A DNA stretch of 64,000 bases from Telmatospirillum sp. (GCA_020248985.1 JADCGL010000004.1:1-64000), one strand, 5' to 3'; numbered from the stretch's first letter, positions 8,628 to 17,281 are shown. Made by a program: numbers and translations. The notes: generated from the sequence alone by a model not told the origin.

Positions 8628-9587
8628 ATGACCCGCTTTGCCCTCCTCCTCGCCGCCGCCGTCGCAAGCTTCGCCCCCGCCGCGTTTGCGCCGGCCGCCC
8701 ACGCGCAAACGCTGCGCAGCGACCTCGTCGTCGTCGAAGGCGATCTCGTGCGCCTGTCGGACCTGTTCGACGGCGTCAACAGCGACCGCGCCGTGCTGCG
8801 GGCCCCAGCGCCAGGCCGCCGCGTGGCCGTCGAAATCGCCCAGCTCATGGAAATCGCGCGCGCCAACAATCTCGCCTGGCGCCCGCAGACGCGCTTCGAC
8901 CGCGTGCTCGTCGAACGCATGGGCCGCACGATCGAATCGTCGGACATCGTGCCGGTGCTGCGCCAAGCCCTGGTCGCCGAAGGCATGCGCGCGAGCGACG
9001 AAATCGATTTCGGCGGCCGTGCGCCGAGCATTTCGCTGCCGCTCGAAGCCCCGGCCGATCTCGAAGTCCGCCAGCTGCAGTTCGACCGCACCAACGGCCG
9101 CTTCACGGCCACGCTGATCGCCGGCGGCAGCCATGCCGGCGCCCAGCGCCTCACGCTGCAAGGCCGCGTGATGACCACGGCCCGCTTGCCGGTCTTGCGC
9201 CGCGCCATCGGTGCCGGCGAAACGATCCGCGCCGCCGACGTCGAAATGATGCAGGTGCGCGAAGACGCAACCCGCCGCGACGTGATCGCAAGTGCCGACA
9301 AGCTCGTGGGCCAGGTCGCCCGCCAGCGCCTGCGCGAACGCGAACCGGTGCGCGAAACCGACGTGCGCCCCGTAACGCTCGTGGCGCGCAACGCCAACGT
9401 CACCGTGCTGCTGCAGATGGGCAATCTGAGCCTCAGCGTGCAGGGCCGTGCGATCGAAGAAGGTTCGCGCGGCGACACGATCCGCGTCCACAACACCGTT
9501 TCCAACCGCCAGATCGAAGGCATCGTCGTCGGCCCCGACACGGTTGCCGTGCAGACGACGCCGCGCCTGGCCGCCCTCAAGCCCTAA
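8628..9587 (+). CDS. flgA: P-ring assembly chaperone FlgA
   Basis: This 319-residue protein has an N-terminal signal peptide (residues 1-26, ending AAHAQ) and a C-terminal SAF-type domain (about residues 180-315) with the FlgA pattern GETIRAADVEMMQVRED and a terminal DTIRVHNTVSNRQIEG segment. FlgA is a periplasmic chaperone that helps FlgI polymerise into the P ring around the rod. It sits between flgG and flgH, the usual alphaproteobacterial order. The length is in the range for forms with a longer N-terminal region. Confidence 0.93.
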   Translation: MTRFALLLAAAVASFAPAAFAPAAHAQTLRSDLVVVEGDLVRLSDLFDGVNSDRAVLRAPAPGRRVAVEIAQLMEIARANNLAWRPQTRFDRVLVERMGRTIESSDIVPVLRQALVAEGMRASDEIDFGGRAPSISLPLEAPADLEVRQLQFDRTNGRFTATLIAGGSHAGAQRLTLQGRVMTTARLPVLRRAIGAGETIRAADVEMMQVREDATRRDVIASADKLVGQVARQRLREREPVRETDVRPVTLVARNANVTVLLQMGNLSLSVQGRAIEEGSRGDTIRVHNTVSNRQIEGIVVGPDTVAVQTTPRLAALKP

Positions 9588-9624
9588 CCCTTTCGCTTCT
9601 CGCTCGCCTTATCGGAGACCCGCC

Positions 9625-10407
9625 ATGAAACCCTTCGTTCGCCTTGCCTTCGTCGTGTGCGCCGCTGCGAGCCTTGCGGCCTGCGGCAACACGCTCTCGC
9701 GCCTCTCGGAGATGGGCCAGGGCCCGGCCCTGACGCCGATCAAGAACCCGGCCGAGACCAATGCCCGCGTCACCATGCCCGCCCCGCCGCGTGCCGAAGG
9801 CGAAGGCCAGAACAATGCCTCGCTGTGGCGCACGGGTGCGCGCCAGTTCTTCAAGGACAACCGCGCCAACCAAGTCGGCGACATCGTGACCGTGATCGTC
9901 AGCATCGCCGACACGGCCGACTTCAGCAACACGACGACCCGCGGCCGCACGAACTCGGAAGCCGCCGACGTGTCGTCGCAGTTCCTGGGCTACAGCACGA
10001 CCGATCTCCTGTCGCGCCTGCCCGGCCGCAACAACAGCACCTCGAGCAACAACACGACCGGCAACACGGTGTCGCTGGGCGGGTTGAGCTCAACGACCTC
10101 GAACAACGGCACCGGCCGCATCCAGCGTTCGGAAACCTTGAACCTGCGCGTTGCCGCCGTCGTCACCCAAGTGCTGCCGAACGGCAATTTCGTCGTCAAC
10201 GGCTCGCAAGAAGTGCGGGTCAACTTCGAAGCGCGCGTGCTGCAATTGGCCGGCGTCATCCGGCCGCAGGACATCACCTCGGTCAACACGATCCGCCAAG
10301 ACCAGTTGGCCGAAGCCCGCATCGCCTACGGCGGCAAGGGCCAGATCACCGACTTCCAGCAGCCGCGTTGGGGCCAGCAGCTGTTCGATATCGTCTCGCC
10401 ATTCTAA
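9625..10407 (+). CDS. flgH: Flagellar L-ring lipoprotein FlgH
   Basis: This 260-residue outer-membrane lipoprotein forms the L ring. The signal peptide ends in a lipobox (SLAAC, cysteine about residue 20). The conserved SLWRTGARQFFKDNRANQVG block and the C-terminal SVNTIRQDQLAEARIAYGGK and GQQLFDIVSPF segments are diagnostic of FlgH. A serine/threonine/asparagine-rich low-complexity loop (about residues 130-160) is family-typical. It is the last gene of the operon and a strong terminator follows it. Confidence 0.97.
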   Translation: MKPFVRLAFVVCAAASLAACGNTLSRLSEMGQGPALTPIKNPAETNARVTMPAPPRAEGEGQNNASLWRTGARQFFKDNRANQVGDIVTVIVSIADTADFSNTTTRGRTNSEAADVSSQFLGYSTTDLLSRLPGRNNSTSSNNTTGNTVSLGGLSSTTSNNGTGRIQRSETLNLRVAAVVTQVLPNGNFVVNGSQEVRVNFEARVLQLAGVIRPQDITSVNTIRQDQLAEARIAYGGKGQITDFQQPRWGQQLFDIVSPF

Positions 10408-10435
10408 CGGCTTGACCGTTTCCCCAGACGAAGAA

Positions 10436-10462
10436 CCCCCGCCCGATCGGCGGGGGTTTTTT
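10436..10462 (+). terminator. Terminator of the flgFGAH operon
   Basis: A perfect eight-base-pair stem (CCCCCGCC / GGCGGGGG) with a five-base loop is followed by six thymines at 10457-10462. It lies 28 bases after the flgH stop. Confidence 0.92.
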
Positions 10463-10518
10463 CGTTTTGTCGCCCACGCGCGATTGACTTTCGCAATTTG
10501 CTTCGCGAAATTGAAACC

Positions 10519-11004
10519 ATGGATAAGCGAGACTTGGCATTGCTCGAAGCATTGCAAGCGGACGCGCGCGCGTCGCTGGCAGAACTGGGCCGACGGATCG
10601 GCCTGTCGATTTCAGCCACCAACGAGCGGATCCGCAAGCTCGTCGCCACGCGCATGATCCGCAGCTGGACCGTGCGTGTCGACGCGGCCCGCCTGGGCTA
10701 TCCGGTTTTGGCTTTTGCCGAGACCACACTCGCAAGCAGCCTCGACGAGACAATGTTTCTGGCCGCCGTCATGGTGCGGCCCGAGGTGCAGGAATGCTAC
10801 CCGCTCGCCGCCGATCGGCTTTACATGCTGAAGCTGCGCGCGCGCGACAAGGCGGAACTCGAGGCGCTCGCCAACGATTTTCTGCGCCGCATTCCGGGCG
10901 TTTCTGCCGTGCGGCTCGAACGCGTGCGCACGATCGCCAAAGACGGCGAATACATCCCATGCCTGCCCGCCGAGGCGGCCGCCGACCTGCGCACGGTCGG
11001 CTAG
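10519..11004 (+). CDS. Lrp/AsnC-family transcriptional regulator
   Basis: This 161-residue regulator has an N-terminal helix-turn-helix (residues 2-45, MDKRDLALLEALQADARASL) and a C-terminal RAM-type ligand-binding domain that normally senses amino acids. The ATG at 10519 was preferred to a TTG seven codons earlier because Lrp proteins begin at this point. It stands alone between the flgH terminator and convergent dksA, so its targets are not indicated by context. In many alphaproteobacteria dksA follows flgH directly, so this gene may be a local insertion. Confidence 0.85.
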   Translation: MDKRDLALLEALQADARASLAELGRRIGLSISATNERIRKLVATRMIRSWTVRVDAARLGYPVLAFAETTLASSLDETMFLAAVMVRPEVQECYPLAADRLYMLKLRARDKAELEALANDFLRRIPGVSAVRLERVRTIAKDGEYIPCLPAEAAADLRTVG

Positions 11005-11019
11005 CGCTGACCTCCGCCG

Positions 11020-11439
11020 TCAGTCTTCGCGCTGCATGCGCTCCATGCGCTCGTGGCGTTCCTGCGCTTCGATCGACAAGGTGGCGATCGGGCGCGCATC
11101 GAGCCGCTTGATGCCGATGGGCTCGCCCGTGTCCTCGCAATAGCCGTAGCTGCCGTCGTCGAGGCGGCGCAGAGCGGAGTCGATCTTGCCGATCAGCTTG
11201 CGTTCGCGGTCGCGCGTGCGCAGTTCCGTGAAACGGTCGGTTTCGGTCGAAGCCCGGTCGGTCACGTCGGCCTCGGGCACCGTTTCTTCCTGCAAATGCT
11301 GCAGCGTTTCGGTCGAGTCCTTAAGAAGGTCGGCCCGCCAACTCAGCAGCTTCTGCCGGAAGTATTCCCGCATCAGCGGGTTCATGAACTCTTCGTTGTC
11401 CGAAGGGCGGTAGTCTGGTGGCAACAAAGGATAGGTCAT
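11020..11439 (-). CDS. dksA: DksA-type RNA polymerase regulator
   Basis: This 139-residue protein starts MTYPLLPPDYRPSDNEEFMN, then has the coiled coil (about residues 25-90) that enters the RNA polymerase secondary channel. The C-terminal globular part has only one cysteine (YCEDTGEPIGIKRLDARPIA) where zinc-type DksA has four, so no classical zinc finger forms; this cysteine-poor version is common in alphaproteobacteria. The ATG at 11439 has a GGGGG sequence upstream, whereas a GTG at 11496 would add 19 low-complexity residues. It would work with ppGpp made by Rel (43.6-45.9 kb). Confidence 0.88.
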   Translation of the reverse strand: MTYPLLPPDYRPSDNEEFMNPLMREYFRQKLLSWRADLLKDSTETLQHLQEETVPEADVTDRASTETDRFTELRTRDRERKLIGKIDSALRRLDDGSYGYCEDTGEPIGIKRLDARPIATLSIEAQERHERMERMQRED

Positions 11440-11673
11440 GGCGCCCCCGTTCGAACTCCCTGATGTCTTGGAAGAACTGGCTTTGTTTGTAAACACGGCT
11501 TGTATCCGAGTACCCTAGCCAAAATCAAGCGCGACAAGCATTGTCGCTTCATGTTCGCTTCAGTTCAAAGCACATAGCGTGCCACGCGCAAAAATCCATG
11601 TTAATCTTTGAAACTTATATAGGTTTCACAAATAGTTAACGCCTCTTTAGACACAATCCCACTCCCCAATCGA

Positions 11674-12498
11674 CTATTGATTAAGCAAATCCAATTCGTT
11701 TCCATTTGCCGATATGGCGTCGTCGGTCCGAATCGCTGGTAAACGGGCGAGAACAGCCTGGACCGCCGACAAAGTGAACGCCTCGAACTGCATGGTATCA
11801 TCCGTTTCAATTTGAACGATTTGCTCTGGCCTTCCAGTGAGTGTGCCATCGATATCGCTTAAGATACTATTCCACACAACATTAGCAGCGTGAATCGATT
11901 TGGCGCGGTCTTGAAACGCAGCAACCACCCTTGCAGCAATCATGTCCTGTATCTCAGGAGCAGGCACAGGGATAAGTGTCTTAAGAACGTCTCCGTCCAA
12001 GATCGCTGGATAACTGGACCCGGTGCTCCACTTTCGAAACTGTTCCAATGTACTAGGTAACCTGAGTGCAAAATGGAGATAGAAAGGATTAACTCCCGGA
12101 TGGGCACGTACGATTGAAAATGCAGTTGAAGCGATTTGGTCATGCAAACTCAACGGAACAACGGCGATTGCCCCGCGAGTCGGCCGACAAGTCGAAACAA
12201 TAACATCGAAGGCACGAACGACCTTCCGAGCACGCGAGGGGGCCTCAGTTCCCTCAAGCTCTTGTGGATTGGTAATCGTTCCAACCGTGACATCTACAGA
12301 CGCAATATCGATGTACTGAAAAACAACTTCAGGATCTCTACTGGGGTCACGCTTTCCTTTAACGATATCGGCAACGTCCTCGACGCGATGCAATAGCTGG
12401 TTCGGATATCTTGCAATTCCCTCCGGAGGCAAATGAAAATCGATGTCCCATCGCCCAGCGAGTTCCAGTTCACGTCGCGATCTTAAAAGAGTTTTCAT
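11674..12498 (-). CDS. Single-TRD specificity subunit of R-M system
   Basis: This 274-residue protein resembles half of a type I HsdS: one target-recognition domain (about residues 30-195) with the late pattern TGSSYPAILDGDVLKTLIPV and PEIQDMIAARV, then a helical spacer. It is coupled to the methylase by a four-base overlap (ATGA, 12495-12498). One recognition domain per subunit is the arrangement in BcgI-like type IIB systems, where two copies assemble to read a bipartite site. The 234 bases between its stop and dksA are AT-rich and carry no gene. Base composition is clearly AT-richer than the flagellar neighbours. Confidence 0.75.
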   Translation of the reverse strand: MKTLLRSRRELELAGRWDIDFHLPPEGIARYPNQLLHRVEDVADIVKGKRDPSRDPEVVFQYIDIASVDVTVGTITNPQELEGTEAPSRARKVVRAFDVIVSTCRPTRGAIAVVPLSLHDQIASTAFSIVRAHPGVNPFYLHFALRLPSTLEQFRKWSTGSSYPAILDGDVLKTLIPVPAPEIQDMIAARVVAAFQDRAKSIHAANVVWNSILSDIDGTLTGRPEQIVQIETDDTMQFEAFTLSAVQAVLARLPAIRTDDAISANGNELDLLNQ

Positions 12499-14348
12499 TG
12501 CCTTTTAGCCTGCTCCATAAAGGCCGCCGCAGCTGCCTCAATTTCGCTCCCAGACTTTGCGCGGCCAGTAGCGTCGTAACCCAAGTTTTCAACCTCACAA
12601 AGGAAAGTCTCATCCCCCCCGTTGGGTCGGTCGTCTGCCTTATGTTTTTGGAAAATGCATAGGCATGTCTTAATCATGGCGCCATAAGGCGTAAACGCTT
12701 CTTCAGGGAAAAAGAAAATGGCCCGAATATGCGCGATACCGTATAGCCATTTACGAACAAATAGCCCGTTCTTTCCCTTCATCAAGTGCTCTGGAAGTAC
12801 AATCGCTAGTTTTCCACCTGGTTTTAAAAAATGTAGACTCCGCTCTAAGCCCAATATCTCGAGTGGTAACGACTTTTTACGATGACCTAAATCGAAGCGA
12901 CCAAGCATCTCCATGACTTCTTGCTTCATTATGCTTCCAAACGGTGGATTAGTGACAACAATGTCGAATACAGCTGGATCCTGTACTCCGTCGTCGCGAA
13001 GCGCGATAAGGTCTGGATAATTGTCGAAGCTCAAAAGGGCATCTTGATTTCGGATGTTTGTGTGCCCGTCATCGTGCAGCATCATGTCAGTCATAGCGAT
13101 TCGTACCATCCGATCAGATTTTTCGATGCCATGCAGATGGAAGAATTTGAACTCATGCAAGTCATGCGGCGTCAAATCACGCTGGCGAGCAACAACGTAT
13201 TGAAGCGCCTTTGTTAGAAAATGTGCCGACCCACAAAATGGATCCAGAATCAGGTCAGACGCCTTTGGGTCTACAACTCTTATTGCAAGTTCAACAATCG
13301 GATCTGGCGTGAAATACTGCCCCATGCCTGCACGAATGGCAGGGCCAAGAATTTTCTGAAACGCACGTCCCTTGATATCCGCTTTACTGTCAATTAGCGA
13401 AAATTCTTGAAGGCGCTCGACTACACGATAAAGTGCAGCGTCAGATAACTTAATTTGATTTTTAAAAACCCCTCGCGACCTTTCATAGCCAGGAATTCGC
13501 TTTGAGTATATCTCAATATCCGATGTACGCGCATCTTCGTAAAGCACACGGATGTTGGATGCTACTTCCGAGGCGTTACTTGCACCGTATGTCTGGAATC
13601 GAAAAGGTGTGCCTTCTTCTTGTTTTGTAACTGTACGTTCGTCATATATTTTTGCATAAATAACCTTGCAAATCTCATCAAGGGCTTCATCTGCGTGTAG
13701 GCCGTCTGCATCACGAGCTGCACTATGGCACTCAAACAGAACCTTCTCATAATCATTGTCGAGTATCATCAACCCGGTACTACGACCTTGATGCCGGTCG
13801 TCGGGCAACTCGCGAACTAACTGGACCTTGATGCGGGCTTCTAGGCCATATGCAGGCAGATCAGGGATATACTCAAAATCATTTGGATCGATTTTTTTTC
13901 GCACTGTTCGGGTGCGATCACCGTCGGTAATCATGCCGATGGTCGCCGTATGGGTAGAGGCCAGATAGCTCTCTAATTGCCGCTCAGCCTCTCGAAATTC
14001 TTCATCTGATACCCCACGTCTCTTAGCTTCAACGTAAAGAAACACCCTATGATTGACATTTTTTATCGAAATATCAGCTTCCTTTTCCGATGACCCCATT
14101 TTTACGGGTTCTTCTATTGTGATTCGTTCGCCTAACCAGTCAGCCGGGTATCGATATGACGATACTAGTTGCGCCAAAATCCATTGACGCACGAACTCTT
14201 CAATAACGAATTCAGCACCCTCGTAGGAGCCCTTTTGTTGTCTATACTCTTCTGCACGCCGTTTAGCGTCAATTACGTCACCATGAGTTGAAAAGAGCCA
14301 TTCCGCAGGCTGAATGAGAGTGAAAGAGCCAATCGCCGCCAAAATCAT
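12495..14348 (-). CDS. Fused nuclease-like / N6-adenine methylase (BcgI-like)
   Basis: This 617-residue protein carries a HsdM-like N6-adenine methylase. GQYFTP is at residues 343-348, the AdoMet motif DPFCGSAHFL at 369-378 and the catalytic NPPF at 467-470. Its N-terminal 180 residues resemble the HsdR N-terminal nuclease fold: D92 in EADISI and E107-A-K109 in YVEAKRRG fit a PD-(D/E)xK centre. A nuclease-methylase polypeptide of about 620 residues with a separate one-TRD subunit matches BcgI A/B, so this could be a complete type IIB restriction-modification pair. Alternatively the N-terminal domain is non-cutting and this is a modification enzyme only. The cassette splits dksA from fliX and is AT-rich, suggesting horizontal gain. 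Confidence 0.8.
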   Translation of the reverse strand: MILAAIGSFTLIQPAEWLFSTHGDVIDAKRRAEEYRQQKGSYEGAEFVIEEFVRQWILAQLVSSYRYPADWLGERITIEEPVKMGSSEKEADISIKNVNHRVFLYVEAKRRGVSDEEFREAERQLESYLASTHTATIGMITDGDRTRTVRKKIDPNDFEYIPDLPAYGLEARIKVQLVRELPDDRHQGRSTGLMILDNDYEKVLFECHSAARDADGLHADEALDEICKVIYAKIYDERTVTKQEEGTPFRFQTYGASNASEVASNIRVLYEDARTSDIEIYSKRIPGYERSRGVFKNQIKLSDAALYRVVERLQEFSLIDSKADIKGRAFQKILGPAIRAGMGQYFTPDPIVELAIRVVDPKASDLILDPFCGSAHFLTKALQYVVARQRDLTPHDLHEFKFFHLHGIEKSDRMVRIAMTDMMLHDDGHTNIRNQDALLSFDNYPDLIALRDDGVQDPAVFDIVVTNPPFGSIMKQEVMEMLGRFDLGHRKKSLPLEILGLERSLHFLKPGGKLAIVLPEHLMKGKNGLFVRKWLYGIAHIRAIFFFPEEAFTPYGAMIKTCLCIFQKHKADDRPNGGDETFLCEVENLGYDATGRAKSGSEIEAAAAAFMEQAKRQ

Positions 14349-14665
14349 CTCCGTATCTAAAGTAAAGTAAACTAAACTTGCGTATGTCGTTTATCGAGCG
14401 GTAATGGCTACTGTTGCCTGCCAACACGCCACAATGCCAATCCCGCAATCGACCGACCACAAGTTTGCTTAACTTAGCTACCCTAAAGGTCGCTCAAAAC
14501 GCAATCCTTGGCGGTCGTCATCGGTGACGCCGTCATAAAAGAGAGCTTGACTGAACTTAACCCGACCAAAGTGCCTAGTTTTGGGCACGACAGCGCTTAT
14601 TCAAGCAAAAACAAAACTAGGCACCAGATAGCGAATCACAAACGTAACAAAAGCCATGTGAAATT
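14349..14665. other. AT-rich spacer upstream of R-M cassette
   Basis: These 317 bases between the methylase start and the fliX stop hold no credible gene. The sequence is AT-rich like the cassette and contains a long inverted repeat near its fliX side. It should hold the cassette promoter. Confidence 0.6.
14571..14624. repeat. 13-bp perfect inverted repeat
   Basis: GTGCCTAGTTTTG (14571-14583) and CAAAACTAGGCAC (14612-14624) are exact reverse complements separated by 28 bases. The left arm also has a small internal GTGCC/GGCAC inverted pair (14571-14588). No thymine run follows on either strand, so a terminator is unlikely. An operator or a cassette-boundary structure is possible. Confidence 0.7.
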
Positions 14666-15094
14666 TCAGCGAAGGCTTTCGAGTTTGGCCAGTTCTACGG
14701 CCGCGCGCAGTTCGATATCGCCCAAAATGGCGCGCAATTCGGGATCGGCCCCCACTTCCTGGCGCGCGCGCACCAGTTTGGCCAATTCCATGAGGTCGCC
14801 GCGCGACATCGAGCCGGTCAGCAAGCCCTGGCGCAGCGCATCAAGCTTGTCGAGCATGTCCTCGCCGCGCTGGCGCGCGCGCTTGTTGGCGGGTTTGTTG
14901 GTCGAGTCTTCGACCTCCTGGGCGCCGAAAACGGCTCCCACGCCATAGGCAGCCGTCGGCCCGCCGACGGATTCGGCCCCGCGTTCGGCCGCATCCAGCA
15001 GTTTGGAAAAGTCGCTGCCTTTACCCGCACCCGGCTTGACGGCCGATTTGGGGCCGCCAACATTGCGAGGACCGCCGGTATCGCCGACCTTCAT
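14666..15094 (-). CDS. fliX: Flagellar assembly regulator FliX
   Basis: This 142-residue protein matches FliX in length and position, divergent from flgI. An N-terminal glycine/proline/lysine-rich stretch precedes a conserved helical half (about residues 75-142, with LDKLDALRQGLLTGSMSRGD and the end RAAVELAKLESLR). In Caulobacter FliX couples basal-body assembly to the sigma-54 activator FlbD. The sigma-54-type promoters before flgF and flgI fit that circuit. The ATG at 15094 gives the family length. Confidence 0.9.
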   Translation of the reverse strand: MKVGDTGGPRNVGGPKSAVKPGAGKGSDFSKLLDAAERGAESVGGPTAAYGVGAVFGAQEVEDSTNKPANKRARQRGEDMLDKLDALRQGLLTGSMSRGDLMELAKLVRARQEVGADPELRAILGDIELRAAVELAKLESLR

Positions 15095-15242
15095 GGCGCC
15101 ATCTCCTTGGGCTTGCCCGCAGAAGATGCGGGCGAAGCGATTTTTCCGCAATCGGCAATTTCTGCCGGGTCAAAACGTTGTTTTGCCGAGCCACGCTGCC
15201 GGCCCTTCCATGCAAGCCATTGAATTGGAATGGTTTAGAGAC

Positions 15243-15258
15243 TGGCACATGTCTCGCA
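15243..15258 (+). promoter_or_regulatory. Sigma-54-type promoter for flgI operon
   Basis: TGGCACA-TGTC-TCGCA keeps the -24 TGGCAC element and has the exact GG-N10-GC spacing of a -24/-12 promoter, with a weaker -12 box. It lies 40 bases before the flgI start, leaving room for a short leader. Confidence 0.65.
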
Positions 15259-15298
15259 AAGCCTGACGCGGACCTCTCCAGTTGCGGGAAAAACGACC

Positions 15299-16444
15299 AT
15301 GGCCAACCGACCCACCAAGCTGATTTTTGCGTTCCTGGGCGCCGTTTTGTGCGCAAGCCCGGTTCTGCTGCCCGCCGACGCCGCTGCCCAAGGGCGCGTG
15401 CGCATCAAGGACATCGCCGATTTCGAAGGCGTGCGCCAGAACATGCTGGTCGGCTACGGTCTGGTGGTCGGCCTCAACGGCACGGGCGACACGATCGCCA
15501 ACGCGCCGTTCACCCAGCAGTCGATCATCGGCATGCTCGAGCGCATGGGCGTCAATACCCGCGACATTTCGAGCACCTTGCGCACCAAAAACGTCGCGGC
15601 CGTGATGGTCACAGGCACCCTGCCCGCTTTCGGCCGCACGGGTACGCGCATGGACGTGAATATCGGCGCCCTTGGCGACGCCACGAACCTGATGGGCGGC
15701 ACGCTGCTCGTCACCCCGATGCTGGGTGCGGACGGCGAAGTCTATGCGGTGGCCCAAGGCCCCGTGGCGATTTCGGGCTTTGCCGCTTCGGGTGCCGGCC
15801 AGTCGGTCACGCGCGGCACCCCTACCGGCGGCCGTGTGGCCAACGGTGCGATCATCGAGCGCGAAGTCACGTTCGAACTTTCCTCGCTCGAGGTCGTGAA
15901 CGTGACCTTGCGCAATCCCGATTTCACGACCGCGCGGCGCGTGGCACAGGCGATCAGCGCTTTTGCGGGCGTGCCCGTGGCGCGCGCGCGCGATCCGGGC
16001 ACGGTGCTCGTCATGGCGCCGCCCAATCGGCGCAACGACATGATCGGCTTCCTCACCGACATCGAACAGCTGCAGATCCAGCCCGACCAGATGGCTCGCG
16101 TCGTGATCGACGAAAAATCCGGCACCATCGTGATGGGCGAGAATGTGCGCATCTCGACCGTCGCGATCGCCCAGGGCAACTTGACGATCCGCATCACCGA
16201 GACGCCGCAAGTAAGCCAGCCCAACCCCTTCTCGACCACCGGCACCACCACGACCGTGAACCGCACCGACATCCAGGTCGACGAGGGCGGCGGCCGCAAT
16301 CTCGCCGTGCTGCCGGGCAGCGTCACCTTGCAGGAACTCGTGAACGGTCTCAACGCACTCGGCATCACGCCGCGCGACATGATCACGATCCTGCAGGCGA
16401 TCAAAGCCGCAGGTGCGCTGCAAGCCGAAATCTCGGTGCTGTGA
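15299..16444 (+). CDS. flgI: Flagellar P-ring protein FlgI
   Basis: This 381-residue periplasmic protein builds the P ring in the peptidoglycan layer. A signal peptide (residues 1-31, ending DAAAQG) is followed by the strongly conserved RVRIKDIADFEGVRQNMLVG and GYGLVVGLNGTGDT segments. The C-terminus (LVNGLNALGITPRDMITILQ) is typical. Its stop shares one base with the ATG of the next gene. It depends on the chaperone FlgA encoded at 8.6-9.6 kb. Confidence 0.97.
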   Translation: MANRPTKLIFAFLGAVLCASPVLLPADAAAQGRVRIKDIADFEGVRQNMLVGYGLVVGLNGTGDTIANAPFTQQSIIGMLERMGVNTRDISSTLRTKNVAAVMVTGTLPAFGRTGTRMDVNIGALGDATNLMGGTLLVTPMLGADGEVYAVAQGPVAISGFAASGAGQSVTRGTPTGGRVANGAIIEREVTFELSSLEVVNVTLRNPDFTTARRVAQAISAFAGVPVARARDPGTVLVMAPPNRRNDMIGFLTDIEQLQIQPDQMARVVIDEKSGTIVMGENVRISTVAIAQGNLTIRITETPQVSQPNPFSTTGTTTTVNRTDIQVDEGGGRNLAVLPGSVTLQELVNGLNALGITPRDMITILQAIKAAGALQAEISVL

Positions 16445-16815
16445 TGGCGGGCTCGATCTCCAGCCCCGGCCTTTCGCAGGGCAACGCTGCGGGTGCGCTC
16501 GATCTCGCAAAGAGTGCGGCCTTCAAGCCCCTCAAGGCGCCGGCCGCCGGCAAGACGCTCGACCCCAAAGACGTCAAGCGCACCGCCGACGATTTCGAAA
16601 CCCTGTTCCTCGAACAGATGTTCAACCACATGTTCAGCACGATCGGGGTCGACAAGACGACCGGCGGCGGCCAGGGCGAAGAGACCGTCCGCTCGCTGCT
16701 GGTCAACGCCTACGCCAAGAACGTCGTCAAAGCCGGCGGCGTGGGCCTCAGCTCGTCGATCGCGCGCGACATTCTCAAGATCCAGGAGCAAGCCAATGCA
16801 GCCGCACAACAGTGA
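16444..16815 (+). CDS. flgJ: Rod-binding protein, FlgJ N-domain only
   Basis: This 123-residue protein corresponds to the N-terminal rod-binding domain of FlgJ, with the pattern ADDFETLFLEQMFNHMFSTI (about residues 48-67) and a glycine-rich turn before a C-terminal helix. It lacks the muramidase domain found in enterobacterial FlgJ, as is usual in alphaproteobacteria, where a separate hydrolase opens the peptidoglycan. It acts in the periplasm as a rod cap or scaffold. It overlaps flgI by one base and the next gene by 20 bases. Confidence 0.88.
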   Translation: MAGSISSPGLSQGNAAGALDLAKSAAFKPLKAPAAGKTLDPKDVKRTADDFETLFLEQMFNHMFSTIGVDKTTGGGQGEETVRSLLVNAYAKNVVKAGGVGLSSSIARDILKIQEQANAAAQQ

Positions 16816-17281
16816 CCCGACGCCGACGAGTGCGGCCAATGTTCGCGTCCAGATCGACACGCTGGTCAAGATTTCGGCCAATCTCGTGCATCTTCTCGAG
16901 CGCGAAACCGCCCTGCTGCTGGACATGAAGACCCAGGATGTGGGCGAACTTCAGGCGCAGAAGAGCGAAATGTGCCGCCTCTATGCGCTGAGCGTGCGCC
17001 AGCTGCGCGAAAATCCGGCCGCGCTCAAAAGCGCGCTCCCGATCGTGCAGAGCGAAATCGAAGCCGCCCTCATGCGCGTGCACGAAGTGGCCATGCGCAA
17101 CCAGCGTGCCATCCAGTCGGCGCGCAAGGTCAACGAAGGTGTGATGAAGGCGATCGCCGAAGTGTGGAACGCCGACCGCTCGGCCGCCGCCGGCTACACG
17201 CGCAAAGGCATGAAGCCGCAGGCCAACACCAAAAAGCCCGGCTTCGCGTATGCGCCCGTCGCGTACGACGAACGCTGCTGA
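16796..17281 (+). CDS. flgN: FlgN-like flagellar export chaperone
   Basis: This 161-residue, mainly helical protein follows the rod-binding gene with a 20-base overlap. The helical segment LERETALLLDMKTQDVGELQ near residue 36 and the overall two-helix layout resemble FlgN, the cytosolic chaperone for hook-filament junction proteins. The similarity is one of pattern and context rather than a strict motif. The basic C-terminal 35 residues look disordered. AGGAG upstream supports the ATG at 16796. Confidence 0.7.
   Translation: MQPHNSDPTPTSAANVRVQIDTLVKISANLVHLLERETALLLDMKTQDVGELQAQKSEMCRLYALSVRQLRENPAALKSALPIVQSEIEAALMRVHEVAMRNQRAIQSARKVNEGVMKAIAEVWNADRSAAAGYTRKGMKPQANTKKPGFAYAPVAYDERC

Noticed and set aside
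6959-9580. Very long minus-strand open frame opposite flgF-flgG-flgA
   Set aside because: High-GC codon bias opens antisense frames; the frame has arginine-rich, low-complexity composition and lies opposite well-identified flagellar genes.
11020-11496. Longer DksA start at GTG 11496
   Set aside because: It would add 19 serine/lysine/glycine-rich residues without a clear ribosome-binding sequence; the ATG at 11439 gives the typical N-terminus.
12495-14348. Classical type I HsdM
   Set aside because: The N-terminal nuclease-like region, the one-domain partner and the absence of HsdR fit a BcgI-like arrangement better, though activity is unproven.
16444-16815. FlgJ as a peptidoglycan hydrolase
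   Set aside because: At 123 residues it has only the rod-binding domain and no muramidase domain.
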